A DNA stretch of 64,000 nucleotides, taken from contig NZ_CP049863.1 in NCBI RefSeq assembly GCF_011299575.1, forward strand, positions 62,001-126,000, written 5' to 3'. Source of the DNA: Leucobacter viscericola (GTDB taxonomy: Bacteria; Actinomycetota; Actinomycetes; Actinomycetales; Microbacteriaceae). The notes beneath the pieces are model-generated. The model was given only the letters and a program-made list of their open reading frames with translations. It did not search any database and was not told the DNA's origin. The position numbers and the translations under genes were made by a program. The stretch's first letter is position 1; each line of letters starts with the position of its first letter. This document shows positions 35,934-46,478 of this stretch, piece by piece.

Positions 35934-36608
35934 ATGACTGAATCTGTGACGCCTGAATCTGTGACAACCAACGTGAGCATTATCGGCGGAAGTGGCTACG
36001 CGGGGTCACACATCGCGGAGGCCGCAGCCGTTCGCGGCCTCAACGTTCGCAGCTTTAGCCGCAAGGAAGCCGCACAGCAGATTGCCGGAGTGAAGTACGA
36101 GACGGGATCCATCGCCGAGCCCGCTGACCGTGCCCGGATCCTCGACGGCGCCGATGCTGTTGTCATTGCGATTGCCCCTCGTGGCGATATGGCGGGCAAG
36201 GTTCGGCCGCTCATCGCAGAGTTCGCCGCTGAAGCCGCTGCTGCCGGTGTGCGCCTCGGTGTTATCGGCGGTGCGGGATCTCTGCTCGTGTCCGAGGGAG
36301 GCCCGCGTCTGGTCGACACCCCCGAGTTTGGCGACGAGTTTAAGCCCGAGGCGCAAGAGATGGGTGCGGTGCTTGAAGACCTGCGCGCGATGCCCGAGGG
36401 CCTCGACTGGTTCTTCGTCAGCCCGGCTGGTGACTTTGGCCCGTGGGTAGCTGGCGAGTACACCGGTGAGTACCGCGTTGGCGGCGACGTGCTGCTGAAG
36501 GACGCGAACGGCAAGTCCGCGATTGGCGGCGCAGACTTCGGACTGGCCATCACCGATGAGCTCGAGACCCCGCGTCACCACCGCGCCCGCTTTACGGTTG
36601 CCTACTAG
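35934..36608 (+). CDS. NAD(P)-binding Rossmann-fold protein (NmrA/epimerase-like)
   Basis: 224 residues. The dinucleotide motif IIGGSGYAGSHIAEAA comes after a short repetitive leader (TESVTPESVT). Later conserved parts are IGGAGSLLV and FFVSPAGDFGPW. It resembles YwnB/NmrA-like atypical SDRs that bind NAD(P) and act as redox sensors or reductases; the substrate is unknown. ATG 35934 has GTGAGGA upstream; an upstream GTG at 35898 is in frame but has no RBS. It follows gltBD on the same strand. Confidence 0.82.
   Translation: MTESVTPESVTTNVSIIGGSGYAGSHIAEAAAVRGLNVRSFSRKEAAQQIAGVKYETGSIAEPADRARILDGADAVVIAIAPRGDMAGKVRPLIAEFAAEAAAAGVRLGVIGGAGSLLVSEGGPRLVDTPEFGDEFKPEAQEMGAVLEDLRAMPEGLDWFFVSPAGDFGPWVAGEYTGEYRVGGDVLLKDANGKSAIGGADFGLAITDELETPRHHRARFTVAY
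35938..35967 (+). repeat. 2 x 15-nt in-frame repeat (TESVTPESVT)
   Basis: ctgaatctgtgacgc followed by ctgaatctgtgacaa, right after the start codon of the Rossmann protein. Confidence 0.8.
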
Positions 36609-36631
36609 AAGCGCTGCGGTGGCGAACGCCC

Positions 36632-36637
36632 TACGCT
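36632..36637 (+). promoter_or_regulatory. -10 box for leaderless methyltransferase mRNA
   Basis: TACGCT ends 6 nt before GTG 36644. There is no RBS. Confidence 0.55.
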
Positions 36638-36643
36638 AGTGGG

Positions 36644-38287
36644 GTGGATCTTGAACTCATCGACCGCCTGCGCGCGGATCTAACCGCCGCCGATTACAAC
36701 ACCGCTTCGGTCTCTGCACTGCTGAGCGCAACGGCCGATGGTGCGCGGCAGCGCGGGGTGTTCGCTCCGGCGAGACGGGTGCTCGCCGCGCGCAACTCGT
36801 CGCCACTTTCAGTACTCGTTCGAGTTTTTCTGCTCGGCGAAGCTGTCGCTGCGAATGAGCTCGACGCTGCCCTGCCGAAACTCGGGTGCGCTGGCGCCGA
36901 GCACCTGGGCTTGGTGGCTCAGGATCCCCAGTCGCAGTATTTTCGCGCCGCCCTGTCGCTGAACCCGGTTGCGCTCGAAGCGGCAAGCGGGGCATCCGAC
37001 TGGTGGATCATCTCCGACCTCGACGATCAGCTGCGCCGCGGACCCGCACGCCCAGACCACGTGATGGGCGTCGGGGGAGCGACTCGCTCGCTGATCGCGC
37101 AGGCGCCCCCGAGCGTAGCCGGATCCGCCCTCGACTCCGCTTTGGACTCCGCTCTAGACCTCGGCACCGGCTGCGGCATCGTGGCGCTCCACCTCGCCCG
37201 CGAGCTCGCGGACGCACCAGGTGCGAAGATCGTCGCGACCGACATCTCCGAGCGCGCGCTCATGCTCGCCCGCGCGAACGCGACCCTGAACGGCCTGCAG
37301 GATCGCATCGAGTTTCGTCAGGGCAGCCTGTTTGAGCCGGTCGCGAATGAGCAATTCGACCTGATCCTCTCGAACCCACCCTTTGTCATCACCCCGCAGA
37401 GCGAAGACGAGGAAAACTCCGAGCGCTACGAATACCGTGATGGCGGCATGCGCGGTGACGACCTCGTAGCGGGCGTGGTTCGTGACGCCCCAGCGCACCT
37501 CACAACCGGCGGCACCCTGCTGTGCCTCGCAAACTGGGAGTGCCCGTGGGGCGTTGACGGGCTCGAACGAGTGCAAGAGTGGATCGCAGGGCCTCAGGAT
37601 CGCGCCGAGCAGGTCGCTGCCTGGGTGATCGAGCGCGACCGCGTCGAACCCGCGCAGTACGCCGAAACTTGGGCGCGTGACGGTGGGGCACGGCCGGGCT
37701 CCGAAGCATTCGACACGCTGATGACCGGGTGGCTTGACGATTTTGCGGCGCGTAACGTTGTGGCGATTGGACTGGGATCGATCAGACTGCAGCGTCTAGG
37801 CGCGGCCCCCTCACACTCCGCCCCCTCACACTCTGCCCCCTCACACTCTGCCCTCTCACACTCCGCGCCGATCCATGTCGAACGCGCCGGAGGATCCTTC
37901 TCGCCCGACGCCGGTGAGGCGCTCCAGTCTGCATTTGAAGCCGCGATCCGTGCCGCCCAGATGAGCGATGCGCAGCTGCTTGAAACCCGCTGGCTGCTTG
38001 ACTCGGGAGTGACCGAAGAGCGCGAGCATCAGCCGGGAGAGGAATCCCCGAGAGCGATCACTCTCGTTACCGGACGTGGAACCGCCCGTCGCGTGACCGC
38101 TGATCCTCTGCTCGCCGCCGCGGTGGGAGCCTGTGACGGCGACCTCACTCTCGGGCAAATCGCCGACGCCCTCGCGACACTCCTCGAAGTTGACGCGTCC
38201 GCGGCCGAAGAAGCGCTCATTGCGAGCGCGCGCGAACTTGTCTGGATGGGGATGCTCTCCCCCATGCTGTCCGTGGCAGACCGGTAG
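36644..38287 (+). CDS. N6-type class I methyltransferase (HemK/PrmC-like), long form
   Basis: 547 residues. After a ~150-residue helical N-terminal domain comes a SAM-dependent methyltransferase domain: motif I LDLGTGCGIVAL, motif II VATDISERAL and catalytic motif NPPF (residues ~240-250), which marks methylation of a planar amide or exocyclic amine, as in PrmC and RsmC/TrmN6. A C-terminal ~180-residue extension is actinobacterial in type and holds an (A)PSHS repeat. Two in-frame repeats interrupt it, one immediately before motif I. The substrate (protein, rRNA or tRNA) cannot be decided. GTG start, leaderless. Confidence 0.82.
   Translation: MDLELIDRLRADLTAADYNTASVSALLSATADGARQRGVFAPARRVLAARNSSPLSVLVRVFLLGEAVAANELDAALPKLGCAGAEHLGLVAQDPQSQYFRAALSLNPVALEAASGASDWWIISDLDDQLRRGPARPDHVMGVGGATRSLIAQAPPSVAGSALDSALDSALDLGTGCGIVALHLARELADAPGAKIVATDISERALMLARANATLNGLQDRIEFRQGSLFEPVANEQFDLILSNPPFVITPQSEDEENSERYEYRDGGMRGDDLVAGVVRDAPAHLTTGGTLLCLANWECPWGVDGLERVQEWIAGPQDRAEQVAAWVIERDRVEPAQYAETWARDGGARPGSEAFDTLMTGWLDDFAARNVVAIGLGSIRLQRLGAAPSHSAPSHSAPSHSALSHSAPIHVERAGGSFSPDAGEALQSAFEAAIRAAQMSDAQLLETRWLLDSGVTEEREHQPGEESPRAITLVTGRGTARRVTADPLLAAAVGACDGDLTLGQIADALATLLEVDASAAEEALIASARELVWMGMLSPMLSVADR
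37127..37162 (+). repeat. 3 x 12-nt repeat (ALDS) abutting SAM motif I
   Basis: gccctcgactcc, gctttggactcc, gctctagacctc. The last copy supplies the LDL of LDLGTGCG. Confidence 0.8.
37805..37864 (+). repeat. 4 x 15-nt repeat (APSHS) in the methyltransferase gene
   Basis: gccccctcacactcc and three near-identical copies. They encode a flexible linker between the catalytic domain and the C-terminal domain. Confidence 0.95.
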
Positions 38288-38290
38288 ACT
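38285..38290 (+). promoter_or_regulatory. -10 box for leaderless hisD mRNA
   Basis: TAGACT overlaps the end of the methyltransferase gene and ends 6 nt before GTG 38297. Confidence 0.55.
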
Positions 38291-38296
38291 GGCTCA

Positions 38297-39631
38297 GTGA
38301 TGCGAACTATCGATCTGAGAGGCCAGAGCCTCTCTCGGGCCGAACTGCTGAGCCTCGTGCCGCGGGCTGCACTGAGCGCCGAGACCGCCGTTGAACAGGT
38401 GCGACCCCTCGTCGCCGATGTTGCCGAGCGTGGCGAGGCGGCATTGCGTGAGCAGGCGCTGAAATTTGACGGGGTCGAGGATCACGCGCTGCGCGTTCCA
38501 GCCGAGGCCGTCGCGGCGTCTCTCGCCGACTGCCCCTCCGATGTTGAGGCGGCTCTGCGGGAGCTCATCGTTCGTCTCCGCAAAGGATCAGCGGCACAGG
38601 TTCCGGCCGAGCAGGTAACTCGTCTCGCCGACGGCGCCGAGATTCGCCAGCGATGGCAGCCGGTGTCTCGAGTGGGGCTGTACGCACCCGGTGGCAAGGC
38701 GGCTTACCCCTCGTCCGTCATTATGAACGCCGTTGCGGCGCAGACCGCAGGGGTGCCGAGCCTCGCGCTCGCTTCGCCAGCGCAGCGAGACAATGGCGGG
38801 CTTCCGCACCCGGCCGTGCTCTGGGCTGCTGCGCTCTGCGGCATTGATGAGGTGTACGCGATTGGTGGTGCCGGGGCGATCGCTGCGTTTGCGCACGGTG
38901 TTCCCACCATCGGGCTTGACCCCGTTGACGTTGTCACCGGGCCGGGGAACGTGTTTGTCGCCGCGGCTAAGCGGGTCGTCAACGGCATCGTTGGCATTGA
39001 CTCCGAAGCGGGCACCACCGAAATCCTGATCATTGCCGACGACTCAGCCGATCCCGGTTTCGTTGCGGCAGATTTGATCAGCCAGGCTGAGCACGACGAG
39101 GCCGCGGCCTCCGTACTGGTGACGGATTCGGCTGCTTTTGCAGAGGCCGTCGCCCGCGAACTTGAGGTCATCGCGCCGACAACCCGGCACGCGAGTCGTG
39201 TTGCTACCGCGCTGGGAGGCCAGCAGTCTGCCGTGATCCTGGTCGATGACCTCGCAACCGCGGCGCGGGTGAGCAATGCCTATGGGCCCGAACACCTCGA
39301 GATTCAGACGCGCGACGATGCCGCCGTACTCGCGAACGTGTTTGACGCCGGCGCCATCTTCCTGGGCGGTTACACCCCGGTCAGTCTGGGGGACTACCTC
39401 GCCGGTTCCAACCACGTCTTGCCCACGGGCGGCACGGCTCGCTTCGCTTCGGGGCTCGGCGCCCACACCTTCCTGCGACCCCAGCAGGTCATTCACTACG
39501 ATCGAGCCGCGCTGGCAGAAACGAGCGAACTACTTGTCGCGCTTGCCCAGGCCGAGGGCTTGCCCGCGCACGGTGAAGCCGTGACCGCTCGATTCAAACA
39601 GTCAGCTCAGCGCGAGCAAGGAGAACACTGA
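38297..39631 (+). CDS. hisD: Histidinol dehydrogenase
   Basis: 444 residues, normal length. It oxidises L-histidinol to L-histidine in two NAD-dependent steps. Zinc-ligand region [10 protein letters not shown] and the segments [12 protein letters not shown] and [17 protein letters not shown] are present (here [11 protein letters not shown]). GTG 38297 fits the leaderless promoter; ATG 38300 directly follows it. It stands apart from other his genes and overlaps nrdR by one base. Confidence 0.96.
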   Translation: MMRTIDLRGQSLSRAELLSLVPRAALSAETAVEQVRPLVADVAERGEAALREQALKFDGVEDHALRVPAEAVAASLADCPSDVEAALRELIVRLRKGSAAQVPAEQVTRLADGAEIRQRWQPVSRVGLYAPGGKAAYPSSVIMNAVAAQTAGVPSLALASPAQRDNGGLPHPAVLWAAALCGIDEVYAIGGAGAIAAFAHGVPTIGLDPVDVVTGPGNVFVAAAKRVVNGIVGIDSEAGTTEILIIADDSADPGFVAADLISQAEHDEAAASVLVTDSAAFAEAVARELEVIAPTTRHASRVATALGGQQSAVILVDDLATAARVSNAYGPEHLEIQTRDDAAVLANVFDAGAIFLGGYTPVSLGDYLAGSNHVLPTGGTARFASGLGAHTFLRPQQVIHYDRAALAETSELLVALAQAEGLPAHGEAVTARFKQSAQREQGEH

Positions 39632-40107
39632 TGTATTGCCCGTTCTGCAGGCACCCCGACAGCCGCGTTATCGATTCACGCACGGCAGATGACGGTCTTT
39701 CGATTCGGCGCCGCCGGCAGTGCCCCGAGTGTGGTCGCCGCTTCACAACCACCGAGACCGCGAGCCTCACCGTGATCAAGCGTTCGGGTGTGGTCGAGCC
39801 GTTCAGCCGCGAGAAAGTTATGAGCGGCGTGCGTAAGGCCTGCCAGGGTCGCCCGGTCACCGAGGCGGATCTCGCGATACTCGCGCAACAGGTCGAAGAA
39901 TCGGTGCGATCCACGGGCATTGCCCAGTTCGACGCAAATGAAATCGGCCTTGCGATCCTGCCCCACCTGCGTGACCTTGACCAGGTTGCGTTTCTCCGCT
40001 TTGCGAGCGTGTACCAGGCCTTCGACACGCTTGCGGACTTCGAATCAGCGATTTCAGAGTTGCGCACCCACCCGAGTGCCGCGCGACCAGACTCAACCAA
40101 GGAGTAA
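39631..40107 (+). CDS. nrdR: Transcriptional repressor NrdR
   Basis: 158 residues. N-terminal zinc ribbon (CPFCRHPDS...CPECGRRF) and an ATP-cone domain ([18 protein letters not shown]) that reads dATP/ATP ratios and represses ribonucleotide reductase genes. ATG overlaps the hisD stop (TGATG). pyrD follows after 6 nt. There are no nrd genes or visible NrdR boxes in the window, so it acts in trans. Confidence 0.96.
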   Translation: MYCPFCRHPDSRVIDSRTADDGLSIRRRRQCPECGRRFTTTETASLTVIKRSGVVEPFSREKVMSGVRKACQGRPVTEADLAILAQQVEESVRSTGIAQFDANEIGLAILPHLRDLDQVAFLRFASVYQAFDTLADFESAISELRTHPSAARPDSTKE

Positions 40108-40113
40108 CTCGGC

Positions 40114-41160
40114 ATGCGACTCTACCCACACCTGTTCAATTTGGTTTTCAAGAGGATGGACCCCGAGCGGGCTCACCACCTTGCCTTCCGAGTGATTCAG
40201 GCGGCTCCGCTGCTCGGCGGTGTCGTGCGACGGGTGTGTGCGCCGGATCCTTCGCTGCGCGTCTCTGCGCTCGGCATTGATTTTCCGAGCCCCTTCGGGC
40301 TTGCAGCGGGTTTCGACAAAAATGGCACCGCGATCCTCGGCCTCGGGGCCCTCGGGTTTGGCCATGTTGAGGTCGGCACGCTCACCCGGCACGCCCAGCC
40401 GGGCAACCCCAAACCACGCATGTTCAGGCTGATTGGGGATCGCGGTCTCATTAACCGCATGGGATTTAATAACGGAGGATCCGCTGCCGCGCTGCCGCGG
40501 GTCGAGAAGGCGCGACTCTCACGCAATCGCCCTGTCATCGGTGTGAACATTGGCAAGAGCCGGGTCACCGAGGTTGAAAACGCCACACAAGATTATGTGT
40601 GGAGTGCCGAACGGCTCGCTCCCGTCGCTGACTATCTCGCGGTGAACGTGAGCTCGCCGAACACACCGGGCCTTCGTGGCCTGCAGGAGCTTGAGTCGCT
40701 CGAGCCGCTGCTCGCCGCGGTGCGGGATGCTTCGGGAACGACACCCCTGCTCGTAAAGATCGCTCCCGATATGGGTGACGAGCAGATTGACGGCATCGTT
40801 GCGCTCGCTGTGAGGTTGGGCCTCGACGGGATCATCGCAACAAACACCACTGTCTCTCGCGAGGGGCTGACCGCTGCTGACGCTGACGTTGAGCGCATGG
40901 GAGCCGGCGGGCTTTCAGGCGAGCCGCTTAAGGATCGTTCGCAGGAGGTGCTGCGGCGAATCGTTGCGACTGCGCCCGAGGGGTTCTGCATTATCTCGGT
41001 GGGCGGTGTGTCCACCGCTGAAGATGTTGTGGAGCGCCTGCGGGCTGGCGCCACCCTTGTGCAGGGATACACGGCGTTCATCTACGAGGGCCCACTATGG
41101 GTGCGACGTATTAACCGCGATCTGCAGCGTATGGGGTGGCGGGCGCCAGCCACTGCGTAG
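40114..41160 (+). CDS. pyrD: Dihydroorotate dehydrogenase (quinone), class 2
   Basis: 348 residues. Membrane-associated FMN enzyme of pyrimidine synthesis. An N-terminal helical quinone-tunnel segment (YPHLFNLVFKRMDPERAHHL) places it in class 2. GFDKNG, VNVSSPNTPGLR (catalytic Ser) and the FMN-binding SVGGV follow. RBS AAGGAG upstream of ATG 40114. Last gene of hisD-nrdR-pyrD. It converges on the DUF3043 gene with 9 bp between. Confidence 0.95.
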   Translation: MRLYPHLFNLVFKRMDPERAHHLAFRVIQAAPLLGGVVRRVCAPDPSLRVSALGIDFPSPFGLAAGFDKNGTAILGLGALGFGHVEVGTLTRHAQPGNPKPRMFRLIGDRGLINRMGFNNGGSAAALPRVEKARLSRNRPVIGVNIGKSRVTEVENATQDYVWSAERLAPVADYLAVNVSSPNTPGLRGLQELESLEPLLAAVRDASGTTPLLVKIAPDMGDEQIDGIVALAVRLGLDGIIATNTTVSREGLTAADADVERMGAGGLSGEPLKDRSQEVLRRIVATAPEGFCIISVGGVSTAEDVVERLRAGATLVQGYTAFIYEGPLWVRRINRDLQRMGWRAPATA

Positions 41161-41169
41161 TTTTTCTGG

Positions 41170-41742
41170 CTAGTTCGGGAACTTGCCGCGCTTGACCTGC
41201 GGCTTCGGTGCACGCAGCATGCGGAACTGGAACGCGCGCATCGCCGCGTACCAGCGGAACCCGGGCTGCACGCGATCCTCGCCGAACTTCTTGCCAAGGA
41301 TCCGCTTGAGACGGAAACCAAGGAATACTGCATCGAGCACGGCAAGGCCGACGAAGATCCAGATCACAACCAGGCTGACGATCTGAACAATGCCGGGGAT
41401 GAACGTCATGATCAGCACAACGAGCATCATCGGAATGAGCATTTCGCCGATGTTCCAGCGCGCGTCCACATAATCGCGCACAAACCTGCGCTGGGGGCCC
41501 CTGTCGCGCGCGGTGAGGAATCGCTCCTCGCCGTTCATCATGCCAATGCGTGCGCGCTCGCGCTCGCTCGCCTGCTGGAGGCGCTGTTCTTTGGCGATCG
41601 TTTTGTCTTTCGAGCCAACGATGGGTCGTGCGTTTGCCGCCTGCGCTGCTTTGCGCGAGGGGGTGGGGCGACCCTTGCCGACAGGCGCCTCTGTGACGTC
41701 TTCGTTGGTCTCTGCGGCGTCTGCCGCGCCCTTCTTTGCCAC
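41170..41742 (-). CDS. DUF3043 family membrane protein
   Basis: 190 residues. Charged N-terminus rich in Lys/Arg (GKGRPTPSRKAAQAAN), conserved RRFVRDYVDARWNIGEMLIPMM, then two hydrophobic helices and a basic C-terminus. This is an actinobacterial family of unknown function typically found beside the erpA-ctaC region. GTG 41742 is chosen with GAGAGGG upstream and MAKKGAAD as the first residues. It is divergent from the erpA-like gene. Confidence 0.85.
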   Translation of the reverse strand: MAKKGAADAAETNEDVTEAPVGKGRPTPSRKAAQAANARPIVGSKDKTIAKEQRLQQASERERARIGMMNGEERFLTARDRGPQRRFVRDYVDARWNIGEMLIPMMLVVLIMTFIPGIVQIVSLVVIWIFVGLAVLDAVFLGFRLKRILGKKFGEDRVQPGFRWYAAMRAFQFRMLRAPKPQVKRGKFPN

Positions 41743-41896
41743 GCCTAATCCCTCTCGCTGTGCACACTGTGTGCTGTTAAGTATTCCGTCGACGCAATAT
41801 CGACCGCCTACCAGACTACCTGGCGAAATCATGGAGAAGCCGCGAATGTGGGAGGTAGACTAATTCCCACGATCATCACGTGAGCGAGGAGTACGT

Positions 41897-42259
41897 ATGA
41901 GCACTGTAACAACGGGTACTGCCGCAGATCAGGCCCACGGAGTGAAGCTGAGTGTCGCCGCGAGCGACAAGGTACGTAGCCTATTGGCGCAAGAGGGGCG
42001 AGACGACCTCCGCCTGCGCATTGCTGTGCAGCCCGGTGGCTGCTCTGGCCTGATTTACCAGCTCTTTTTCGATGAGCGAGAGCTCGAGAACGATGCCGTA
42101 GTTGATTTTGATGGTGTCGGGGTCGTGGTGGATGCCATGAGCATCCCGTACCTCAACGGAGCGACGATTGACTTCGAAGACACGATCCAAAAGCAGGGTT
42201 TTACCATAGATAACCCCAATGCAGAAGGAAGTTGCGCCTGCGGAGACAGCTTTAGCTGA
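41897..42259 (+). CDS. erpA: Iron-sulfur cluster insertion protein (ErpA/HesB type)
   Basis: 120 residues. A-type Fe-S carrier with the three cluster cysteines in GGCSG and the C-terminal CACGDS. Probably delivers clusters to targets such as Rieske QcrA. RBS GAGGAG upstream of ATG. It sits directly ahead of the cytochrome oxidase operon, as is usual in actinobacteria. Confidence 0.92.
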   Translation: MSTVTTGTAADQAHGVKLSVAASDKVRSLLAQEGRDDLRLRIAVQPGGCSGLIYQLFFDERELENDAVVDFDGVGVVVDAMSIPYLNGATIDFEDTIQKQGFTIDNPNAEGSCACGDSFS

Positions 42260-42283
42260 TCCACTAGTGCCAATTTTTCGCGT

Positions 42284-42295
42284 ATTTGCGCAAAT
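42284..42295. promoter_or_regulatory. Perfect 12-bp palindrome upstream of ctaC
   Basis: ATTTGCGCAAAT, about 60 bp before a possible -10 TAAGCT in cgctaagctatc. A candidate operator for the oxidase operon, or part of the erpA 3' structure. Confidence 0.4.
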
Positions 42296-42413
42296 TAGTG
42301 CGCACGACACCCTCTACGTGTACGGCGAACGCTCAGGTTCGCGCTAAGCTATCAGGGAGTCATCAGTTTCGCGCGCTTCACGTGCGGACGAGAAACAATT
42401 CGAAAGGTATGCG

Positions 42414-43280
42414 GTGCGTTCCAATCGTCGAATGAAATGGGTCGCGGCCCCGGCAGTACTCTCAATTGGGTTACTGCTTGCAGGTTGCACTCCAGAGCAG
42501 CAGCGGGGCTTTCTTCCCGCAGGATCCACGGATGCTACGAACCTGACGCCGGGTATCACCGGTCTCTGGGTTACCTCTTGGATCGTGCTCCTCGCCGTGG
42601 GTGTGATTACCTGGAGTTTGATCCTCTGGGCAACCATCGCTTACCGCCGCCGCAAGGGCCAGACCGGGCTTCCTGTGCAGCTGCGTTACAACATGCCGAT
42701 CGAGACCTTCTTTACGGTTGTTCCCGTGATCCTGGTGCTGGGCTTCTTCGCCTTCACCGCACAGGAGCAGAGCAAGATTGAAGCTCGCTACGACAAGCCT
42801 GAGAACGTCGTGCAGGTGTTCGGCAAGCGCTGGGCGTGGGACTTCAACTACGTGAAAGACGACGCCTACTTCCAGGGCGTCCAGGTGCAGACCGACAAGA
42901 AGGGCAACCCTGAAGAGGGAACCATGCCGGTTCTCTACCTTCCGGTGAATAAGAAGACCGAGATCCAGCTTGAGACTCGCGATGTTATTCACTCCTTCTG
43001 GGTGGTCGAGTTCCTCTATAAGAAGGACATGATCCCCGGTCAGACCAACTACATGAGCTTCACTCCGACCAAGACCGGCACTTACATGGGTAAGTGCGCA
43101 GAGCTTTGCGGTGAGTACCACTCGATGATGCTGTTTGAGGTTCGCGTTGTTACGCAGAACGAGTACGACGCTTACATCGACTCGCTGAAGGCTGCCGGCA
43201 ACAAGGGCCAGGTTGAGGGCAACCTCAACCCGAACCAGGCACACTTCTTCGGTGACGAAGCCAAGGCTGAGAACGAATAA
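42414..43280 (+). CDS. ctaC: Cytochrome c oxidase subunit II
   Basis: 288 residues. Lipoprotein-type signal with lipobox LLAGC (Cys25), two membrane helices, then the extracytoplasmic CuA domain with HSFW and [14 protein letters not shown] ligands. It accepts electrons from the c1-type cytochrome QcrC in the actinobacterial bc1-aa3 supercomplex. GTG start with GAAAGG upstream. First gene of ctaC-ctaD-ctaF. Confidence 0.96.
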   Translation: MRSNRRMKWVAAPAVLSIGLLLAGCTPEQQRGFLPAGSTDATNLTPGITGLWVTSWIVLLAVGVITWSLILWATIAYRRRKGQTGLPVQLRYNMPIETFFTVVPVILVLGFFAFTAQEQSKIEARYDKPENVVQVFGKRWAWDFNYVKDDAYFQGVQVQTDKKGNPEEGTMPVLYLPVNKKTEIQLETRDVIHSFWVVEFLYKKDMIPGQTNYMSFTPTKTGTYMGKCAELCGEYHSMMLFEVRVVTQNEYDAYIDSLKAAGNKGQVEGNLNPNQAHFFGDEAKAENE

Positions 43281-43294
43281 TGAGGGATAGCAAC

Positions 43295-44932
<1,638 letters not shown>

Positions 44933-44950
44933 CCGGAGGCAAACTGAATC

Positions 44951-45373
44951 ATGAAATCAAACATTGTTATCTTTTGGTTGCTGACGGCCTACTTCATCAT
45001 CCTTTCAACGGTCTACACCGTTTGGAACATCAATGTCCACGGTGGTCCCGAGTGGGCCGGATCGATCGCGATCCTGCTCTCCGGCGGCCTGACCGCATTC
45101 ATCGCGTCCTACCTGGGCCTCGTGAAGAAGAAGCAGGGTGGCGTTCAGGTTGCTGACCGCGATCTTGCTGACATCGATGACGGAGATCCTGAGATTGGTG
45201 AGTTCAGCCCGTGGAGCTGGTGGCCGATCTTCCTTGCCTTCGCTCTGGGTCTTGTGATCCTCGGTGTTTGCATCGGATTCCAGTTCTGGATGGTATTCCT
45301 GTCGCTGCCTCTCGTGATCGTCGGCGTTGTCGGCTGGGTTTACGAGTACTACCGCGGTAACTTCGCCCGCTAG
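44951..45373 (+). CDS. ctaF: Actinobacterial cytochrome c oxidase subunit IV
   Basis: 140 residues, about four membrane helices separated by a hydrophilic loop (VKKKQGGVQVADRDLADIDD). This subunit is found only in actinobacterial aa3 oxidases. RBS CGGAGG upstream of ATG, 18 nt after ctaD, same operon. Confidence 0.93.
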   Translation: MKSNIVIFWLLTAYFIILSTVYTVWNINVHGGPEWAGSIAILLSGGLTAFIASYLGLVKKKQGGVQVADRDLADIDDGDPEIGEFSPWSWWPIFLAFALGLVILGVCIGFQFWMVFLSLPLVIVGVVGWVYEYYRGNFAR

Positions 45374-45384
45374 GTTCCATACCT

Positions 45385-45828
45385 GTGAGCATCTCTATTC
45401 GACGCGGCCAGAGCGAAGACGCAACAGCGCTCTTCGCTCTGGCTCGTCAGTATCAAACCGGCCGCGAGGCCATCGGTCGCGACGAGTTTCTTGTGGCGCT
45501 CGACAACATCCTGCGTCACCGCGACCAAGAGGCAAACGTTCTCTTTGTCGCTGAGCTCGACGGCAAGGTTGTGGGTTACTCGCTCATGACCGTATCCCGC
45601 CTGCTTCACGCACCCGGCCTCACCGCTCATCTGCAAGAGATTGTTGTTGATGAGACGACCCGTGGCCACGGTGTTGGTGACAGGCTCATGCAGGCAAACG
45701 AGCACTACTGCATGGGGCGTGGTGTGCGCCAGCTGTCTGCTTCTACCTCGAGAATTGGCTCGTTCTACAACCATCGTGGCTTCGAGCCCATGGGCGAGCA
45801 CTACCGCAAGATCCTCGACCTCTCCTAG
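45385..45828 (+). CDS. GNAT family N-acetyltransferase
   Basis: 147 residues. The acetyl-CoA-binding segment VVDETTRGHGVGDRLMQAN carries the RGxGxG/A-type motif and SFYNHRGFEPM is the typical C-terminal strand. The substrate is unknown. GTG start 11 nt after ctaF with no clear RBS. The preceding operon may read through. Confidence 0.85.
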   Translation: MSISIRRGQSEDATALFALARQYQTGREAIGRDEFLVALDNILRHRDQEANVLFVAELDGKVVGYSLMTVSRLLHAPGLTAHLQEIVVDETTRGHGVGDRLMQANEHYCMGRGVRQLSASTSRIGSFYNHRGFEPMGEHYRKILDLS

Positions 45829-45831
45829 GCT

Positions 45832-46239
45832 ATGTCCTCGCGTCGACCGCGGCGTAGACCCGGGGAAAATCGCGAGCTCCTAATTGAAGCGGGACTCGTT
45901 GAGTTTGGTCTGTTCGGGTACCAGGGTGCCTCGACAGGGGCGATCGCGCTTCGCGCTGACGTGCCACAACCCCACGTCTACGCTAACTTCGCCAACAAGC
46001 AGGAGCTATTTCTCGCGTGCTTTCAGCGCGCCTCGGCTCACGCCTCTGATCCTGAGGCGTCCGTCGATCCTGCGTTCTCCGTGTTTCTCTACCAAGCGGT
46101 CGCTGCGGTGAATGATCCACTCTTGGTGCACCTGCTTCCCAGTTCTGTCGCCGCACTGAAGCGCGAACTGGGTGATCCACGGTTTAACGAGTTGCTCGTA
46201 GACGGAGCACTGGAACTACTTAGAGCTACTGACATCTGA
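45832..46239 (+). CDS. Short TetR-like regulator, probably truncated
   Basis: 135 residues against ~190-220 for the family. A clear TetR helix-turn-helix (IEAGLVEFGLFGYQGASTGA...DVPQPHVYANFANKQELF) but only a stub of the ligand-binding domain. It starts 3 nt after the GNAT stop and has no RBS. It may be a decayed regulator or a minimal DNA-binding form. Confidence 0.7.
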   Translation: MSSRRPRRRPGENRELLIEAGLVEFGLFGYQGASTGAIALRADVPQPHVYANFANKQELFLACFQRASAHASDPEASVDPAFSVFLYQAVAAVNDPLLVHLLPSSVAALKRELGDPRFNELLVDGALELLRATDI

Positions 46240-46478
46240 GTCTCCGCGTACTGAAGAAGTGCGACTCCGTGTGCGAGCCCACACGCCGGTGTTACTCTAT
46301 GACTGGGGAAAACTTACATCTGCGTATTAAGTCTTCGGCACTTTGCGTTGTAGGCCCTTTGAAGCGATTCTGACTCGGCCGGGGGTTGAGTTGAAGAATT
46401 TCTTCGTGTCCAAGGGGGACTCATCTGGCGCGCGCCGATTTCATGTGTTGTTTGCGCGCACATACTGATTGGAAACGA

